A stretch of DNA of 64,000 nt from Mastigias papua (taxonomy: Eukaryota; Cnidaria; Scyphozoa; Rhizostomeae; Mastigiidae). Every line of letters starts with the position of its first letter. Positions within the stretch are counted from its first letter, which is position 1. The notes under the pieces were generated by a model. That model saw nothing but the letters and a program-made list of their open reading frames with translations. It was not told the origin of the DNA and searched no databases. Made by a program: the position numbers and the translations under genes. Shown here one piece after another: positions 58,901 to 64,000 of the stretch. The stretch covers positions 8,188,148 to 8,252,147 of the forward strand of contig OZ025267.1 of assembly GCA_964019165.1 (NCBI GenBank), given 5' to 3'.

Positions 58901-60258
58901 TTAAGTGCATGTAATAAAAAGGAGTGAAATGTCAACAACGTAATAGAAAGTGATTAGTTTTGCATTCGTTGCATAAATACCTTCTGCAATTAAAGAGCCT
59001 TTGCAAATGAAGACAAACCATCCATTAAAACTAGAGATATCCCTTCGCAATAGAAGTTCGTCAATAAACGAACGAAAACGGCAAATATGACTTATGGTAT
59101 TGTAGAAAACAAAATCATCGCATCTATCCCTTGGTCGTGGCTGAAGAAGTTATTGTCACTCACTGCGGCAAAATCCAATCCCAATGAACTAAATATGCAA
59201 GGCCACTTCTTCACAAATCTCAAAGATGGACATGCAATTCAATTGGTTAAAATGGGATATATTACTTTTTCAGAAAGAAACTATGACCAATACTAACCCT
59301 AAAGAGACGTACATTAAATTTCAAACAACGCCCCTACGATTAGAGAAAAACCAGCCATGCCGTAAACGAAGGTCGACATCAACTAAACAGCTGCCAGATA
59401 GTAACTACATAAATCGATACAACAGTGCACCATAAACAATAATATTAATACTTATTATACTCTGTAACTAAGTCTCTTAATACCTTTTTGTACCTTAAAT
59501 ACCTTTGCTACTTTCTGTAATTATTATTCTCTAAAGTGATAATTAACATCGAAGAATCAACCGAGATAAGTCACATGATATATACCAAAGAATTTTTATT
59601 CATAGAAAAGAATTCACCCAAGAATTGACGAAATTCCTCACAAGTTTCAATGTATCTGATTATTTTAACATTTTTCCAATGCCGGACTAATTGACTGTGG
59701 TCATATTCTGATGAAGAAAGTAGTGATACTATCCAGCATTAGTAAAGCAGAAAATAAATTAAAGTAACAGATGTCATGCGACTCAAGGTAGAAATGGTGA
59801 TCCTCATTTCAAAAAGACAATGTAAAATCCTGATACTTCTTTCCAAATTTCATAATGAAAAGTAATGACATATGAAACGTTGAAGTTCTCAAACAAGAAC
59901 AGGGGTAAAAATAGTAGCAAACAATCCTGGTATCGGGAGCAATATGTTGATGTTAAATACTTTTCGGGAACTAAATAACTTACAGAAAAGAGCCTTATTG
60001 AAAAAAGTCAAGAATGAATCTTCGTGACTGTTCTGTGTAAGTCAAATTCTCCGATAATCATGTAACTTATCTGATTTGCTAAGAACTACTGAAATTTGCT
60101 CTTAAGTGGTATAACAATTAGAACATTATGTACAACCAAACTCTTAAAACGAATCAAATGTGCACCAAGCTTACTGCAATCCTGTTGCTATGCTAATCTA
60201 GTGCATATTTAAATGTATAACCCTTTTTTTATATGAAGTTCCAAACTGTCAACCTTTA
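55942..60258. other. Tail-to-tail spacer between DDX11 and PKD2
   Basis: Contains the 107/118-bp satellite. From 58466 to 60258 I see no recognised gene. Two overlapping plus-strand frames (59087-59296 and 59226-59435) have ordinary amino-acid composition but no known motif. Part of the right side is probably the PKD2 3' UTR. Confidence 0.5.
56310..58465. repeat. Satellite array, ~20 monomers of 107 or 118 bp
   Basis: Monomers share AAGGCTATAGCCTTGGTATTTT and GATGAAAATGAGCCAATTTT. From 56310 to about 57600 they are diverged, spaced about 100-111 bp. From about 57600 to 58190 they are almost identical with a 118-bp period, the extra 11 bp being a local duplication (AATGGCCG/AATGACCG). Three similar ~107-bp copies follow to 58465. 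Each typical monomer has two perfect palindromes, TTTTGGCCAAAA and AAGGCTATAGCCTT. The repeated 96-codon minus-strand frames are by-products of the period. Confidence 0.93.
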
Positions 60259-63200
60259 TCATATGTTGCTCTGTTCATTGAACACCTTTGGTATTCCATC
60301 ATCGTCCTAGTGTGTAAACAAAAAAACACTTCGTATTATCAAGAATATCTTAAAATGCACCAGGTCTGGGCCCAAACATGTAAAACATCAAAGAAGATCT
60401 GAAGCCTTAAGATGTGCAGTGTGTCCACGAGCACATGCGGTTTGAATGCCAGTCTGATGCTAATATCAAAAGGATCAACAAATGCAAAGCATGTCAATTC
60501 CAAATGAGACTAAATTGTATTAATAGGCGGTCTAGTTCTTTGCCAAACGCTGTTTACCATATGCCTCCGAAATGTTAAAAAAGACGTTTCTGACACCACA
60601 AATTGATAAAAGTGATAGTATAAAGTTAAATTCGTGAAGAAAGTATGAAATTTTGTATCCTACATAACAATATGACTTAGTTCTAAGGTTATATTATAAC
60701 TCAAAATAAAATTTACTTACAGCATTGATCCTTACGGATGTTTCACTTCCTCTAGGAGTTGCTCTGCTACTAGCTGATTTTGGGGGTCTCTTTTTAGATG
60801 AGGCGGCTGATAACCGAGAAGAAGCACTAGGGGGGCGTGTACCACCTTCTCTCAGAGATGCATCACTATCCCAACGTTCCAGTTCTTCACGAACAAGTTT
60901 TTCCATGTGTTCTCGTCGAGAATCATCATCACGTCTGTCGTCCTAAGGAGTTAAAACACTAACAATAACAGATTACTGAAGCAAAGAATAACATGATTTT
61001 TCGCATCATTTCATTGCAACATTCCTGTCCATAGCAAATGATAATTCACCTACAGACCTCCCAGTCACATTTCACGAATTCTTCTACCAATCTATGCCAT
61101 ATTTATTCTATATTCTATGCTATTTTATGCTATTTTATGCCACACTTTCATGGAATTTAAGCTACTTCGTGCTAAGTTCTCGTAAATTTCATGTATGCAG
61201 CACAATTGGTGTATTGTCAACAAACCCAATTTAAATCATAACTCTGTAGTAAGGAGGCATAAGGCAAAATAACATGAGAGTATAAATACATGTTTTTCTT
61301 TTTATAAGGAAAACTTTAATAAGAAACCGAGCTTCAAAACCCGCAAAACTTAAGAAAATTTAATTTAATTTATCTATGAAATTTTTTGCAATTTTATACT
61401 GAGTAACAATAGTTTATACCAGCCTTAACACAATTTATGCTAAACGTAAACTTTTGCACCTTTTTTTTATTATGCAATCTGGAAGGCCTGCACCTAATAT
61501 CTACATGTTGCTTTACAGCCATGCTTGAAAATAATATGAATATCAGGCCAATACATAAGAAAATCCTATTGTCTACAATATTTGACAAAAAGGCCATCGT
61601 AAAGACAGAGACAGTAACTTACAATTACATCTTATGGAATGAATGTGAGCATTGAATTGAATAAACAGTGTGAAAGGTGCAAAACAAACAATTTCAACTG
61701 GAGACATGTTTAAGTACTGTCTAAAGTATCCAGAAGTGGGTATAAGGCACGTCATTACATTTCTAATAAAGTCATGTATGGAGACTTTGCAGATTTTGAT
61801 GATAAATTTTATATTACAAATTTGTGTTACCTCTGCAATGCTGTCCAATAGTTTAGCCATAGTTTCACGTCTCTTGAGTTTAGCTTTTTCCATTGCCTCC
61901 AATTTAACAAGAACAGCATCAATCTTCGAAACAATGCTTCCAATACTGTGTTCCATGCGATCAACTCGTCGACTCAATCTAATACAAAAACATACTCCTT
62001 AATAAACTTGTATCTAAATAAAGGAATTAAGATTTGCTTTTCCGAACTAAATCAAAACGCATGGAATATGTACTTTGGGCCTTTGAAAAGCTCTATTGAT
62101 AACTTTTCAACCACTCTAAGGCGTACTTTGTAATCTCAAATGGATAAATATGAAACTCAACTGAAACAAAGAAACTGGCCAATTTGTGTTTAATAGTTCT
62201 ATATTATTCTCTCCAAAAGAACGACAGATCCACTTTAGAATATGAACGACAGACAATCAAAAAAGTGTTACTATACCCTACTTTCACCACCAAGACTTAA
62301 CTTGAAGTGAATATTAAATGAAGAAAGCAAAAACTTACACCGTAAATTCCTCAAACGATACACCTCCTCCTCCACCGCGACCTCTTCTACCTTCCATATC
62401 GACATCATCGTCGTCATCGTCATCACTGTCTCTCATGCTAACTCGGCTTCTGGAGTTTCTCATCGGCATCTCGCTACCCTTAGCGCGCTCAACCTCCTCC
62501 ATTTCCTCGTTCAATTCAGCCTGAAGAAGAAAAAATCTGTCTTAATTCCTAATAACCACAATTATTGTTCATAACCAGAGAAATCTCGGTATAAAGATTT
62601 ATAAAATCCGGAATGAAAATGCATAAATGGCTTAACATCTCACAGCTTCTTTACTAAAAAACACAGAAAGCCAAAATCTTGCTAATATGACGTAAAAACA
62701 AAAGAATTAATACAACATATTTCAGGGTAGGACAAAGGCTCATTCCAAATGATCTGTCAATATAATCGCATTGTATCCTGGATATGACTGCAAAAGGTCA
62801 CCAAAATAGAAGATGGTTTATATTAGTGTATATTGTGGCAGTGAATAAAATATGTCTCTAAGAATACCATACTGCAGGCGCATATTCAAAATGTCCTAAT
62901 GACAGACATTGTGAAGTGGTCGTGCAAGTCAAAATGTCCTAATGACAGACATTGTGAAGTGGTCGTGCGAGTCAAAATGTCCTAATGACAGACATTGTGA
63001 AGTGGTCGTGCAAGTCAAAATGTCCTAATGACAGACATTGTGAAGTGGTCGTGCGAGTCAAAATGTCCTAATGACAGACATTGTGAAGTGGTCGTGCGAG
63101 AAACTGAGTGACCCAAGCGGAAGAAGAACTCCTGACTCTCGACTTTCTACGCCACAGAAAACGAGTGACCCTATAGTTCAGTGGTAAAGCACTCCAAGTA

Positions 63201-63643
63201 CAAAATCGAAGGTCGCGAATTCCTATTTTGCTTGGGTTACTCATTTCCTCACTTTCACTTCAAACCTTCTCTTGAATCCTGCTGACTTTACCCAATTACA
63301 GGCACTTTTGATAGAGCAGCAAAGTACAAAGCAAACCATTGTATGGGACAGAAATTAACAAAAATTTATCAAAATGTCTATGAGGATCAAAGGCAAATCA
63401 GCCGCTGAATTTGATAAAAATCTCCATATTCGTGTATAAAGCAGAAAAGTCTACGATAGCATATTGCCATAGGAAGGATTCACAAAGTCTTATGTTGCCT
63501 ACCAAAAAGCCATTTGCTAAATTACCTTTTGACCTTCAAGATCTTCGTGCATCTTCCTTTGTTCTTCTTCATTCAACACACGATCCCCATCCAAATCATA
63601 TTTAGCAAAGACGGCCTCGATTTCAGCATCGGCATGTCCGCGC
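60259..63643 (-). CDS. PKD2: Polycystin-2 (PKD2), C-terminal five exons, partial
   Basis: Minus-strand exons: 63526-63643, 62339-62520, 61831-61978, 60721-60942 and 60259-60306, joined in phase with GT..AG sites. Polycystin-2 is a TRP-type cation channel of cilia and ER; only its cytosolic tail is here. The first exon encodes the EF-hand: [16 protein letters not shown], then loop [12 protein letters not shown] with ligands D, D, D, N and E intact. Next is an acidic stretch with seven aspartates and GVSFEEFTV. Then comes the coiled coil, [20 protein letters not shown] and [13 protein letters not shown], almost identical to vertebrate PKD2, which drives trimerisation and PKD1 binding. Exon 60721-60942 gives [15 protein letters not shown] and a Ser/Arg-rich tail. 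The last exon ([15 protein letters not shown], stop) is placed by a strong TTTTTTTGTTTACACACTAG acceptor and phase. Channel exons lie beyond 64000. Confidence 0.92.
62888..63101. repeat. 43-bp tandem repeat, five units, in a PKD2 intron
   Basis: The unit starts AAAATGTCCTAATGACAGAC and ends GTCGTGCAAGTC or GTCGTGCGAGTC. Units 1 and 3 have GCAAG; units 2, 4 and 5 have GCGAG. Otherwise they are identical. Each unit contains the small inverted pair AATGTC/GACATT. Confidence 0.92.
63105..63243 (+). mobile_element. tRNA-like sequence within a short inverted-repeat element
   Basis: 63163-63242 resembles a tRNA: ends GAGTGAC/GTTACTC can pair, an A-box TAGTTCAGTGG is followed by TAAAGCACTCC, and a degenerate B-box is GGTCGCGAATTCC. 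The T arm pairs poorly, so it is a pseudo-tRNA or SINE. The block is bounded by inverted copies of TGAGTGACCCAAGC (63105-63118 and 63230-63243, 13 of 14 matching). Confidence 0.45.
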
Positions 63644-63756
63644 CTTGCAAAGAAAGGTGATCAATTTGTTATATATTAGCATAACATAATATATACACAT
63701 TTGTACATAAATACACAAATATATACATACATATGTTTATCCCATATATGCATACG

Positions 63757-63761
<5 letters not shown>

Positions 63762-63848
<87 letters not shown>
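63762..63848. repeat. (AT)n microsatellite in a PKD2 intron
   Basis: Pure AT run about 120 bp upstream (in gene direction) of the EF-hand exon. Confidence 0.93.
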
Positions 63849-63851
<3 letters not shown>

Positions 63852-64000
63852 CATAAATTACATTTATATTTATACGCATATTGTTATAAACATATTACGT
63901 CTAATTTACGTATTAACCAAATTTTAATAATGATACATACGTAATTGAATTTGCGTTTATATCATTCAAAGAAACCAATCAAACTGGACCTACTCGTTAC

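Overview
This window is nuclear DNA from an animal. It is AT-rich, with spliced genes using GT..AG introns, long introns, many microsatellites, and short non-autonomous transposons and SINEs. The proteins are animal-type (Rab33-like, Rab30-like, DRAM, DDX11 and polycystin-2 families). The long AT-rich introns and hAT-type miniature elements suggest a non-vertebrate metazoan, but the sequence alone does not fix the phylum. All exon joins below were made by hand from splice sites, reading phase and remembered family motifs; no alignment was run.

Layout from left to right. 1-2286: flank with a hAT-type miniature element and AT repeats. 2287-6318 (+): a two-exon Rab33-like GTPase whose intron carries two LINE tails and another miniature element. 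6319-11650: gene-poor spacer. 11651-15751 (+): a two-exon Rab30-like GTPase with its intron at the same place as in the Rab33-like gene. 15752-20297: spacer with a perfect 106-bp-arm palindrome and a CATAT satellite. 20298-22443 (-): a DRAM-family autophagy membrane protein. 23201-55941 (+): a 29-exon DDX11/CHL1-type iron-sulphur DNA helicase that fills half of the window. Its introns hold most of the repeats: SINEs, a foldback element, hAT-type elements, and GT, ATC and AT microsatellites. 55942-60258: spacer with a ~20-copy satellite whose monomers contain perfect palindromes. 60259-63643 (-): the last five exons of polycystin-2 (PKD2); the rest of that gene lies beyond the right edge.

The genes do not form an operon or pathway. 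The two Rabs and DRAM all act in membrane traffic or autophagy, which may be coincidence. DRAM and DDX11 are head to head and less than 1 kb apart, so they may share a promoter region. DDX11 and PKD2 are tail to tail, with the satellite between them.

I did not find a convincing new multi-gene system. The features most worth a second look are the near-spacerless perfect palindrome at 16060-16272, the double-dyad satellite at 56310-58465, the NAGNAG acceptor in the helicase gene, and several well-delimited miniature transposons with target-site duplications.
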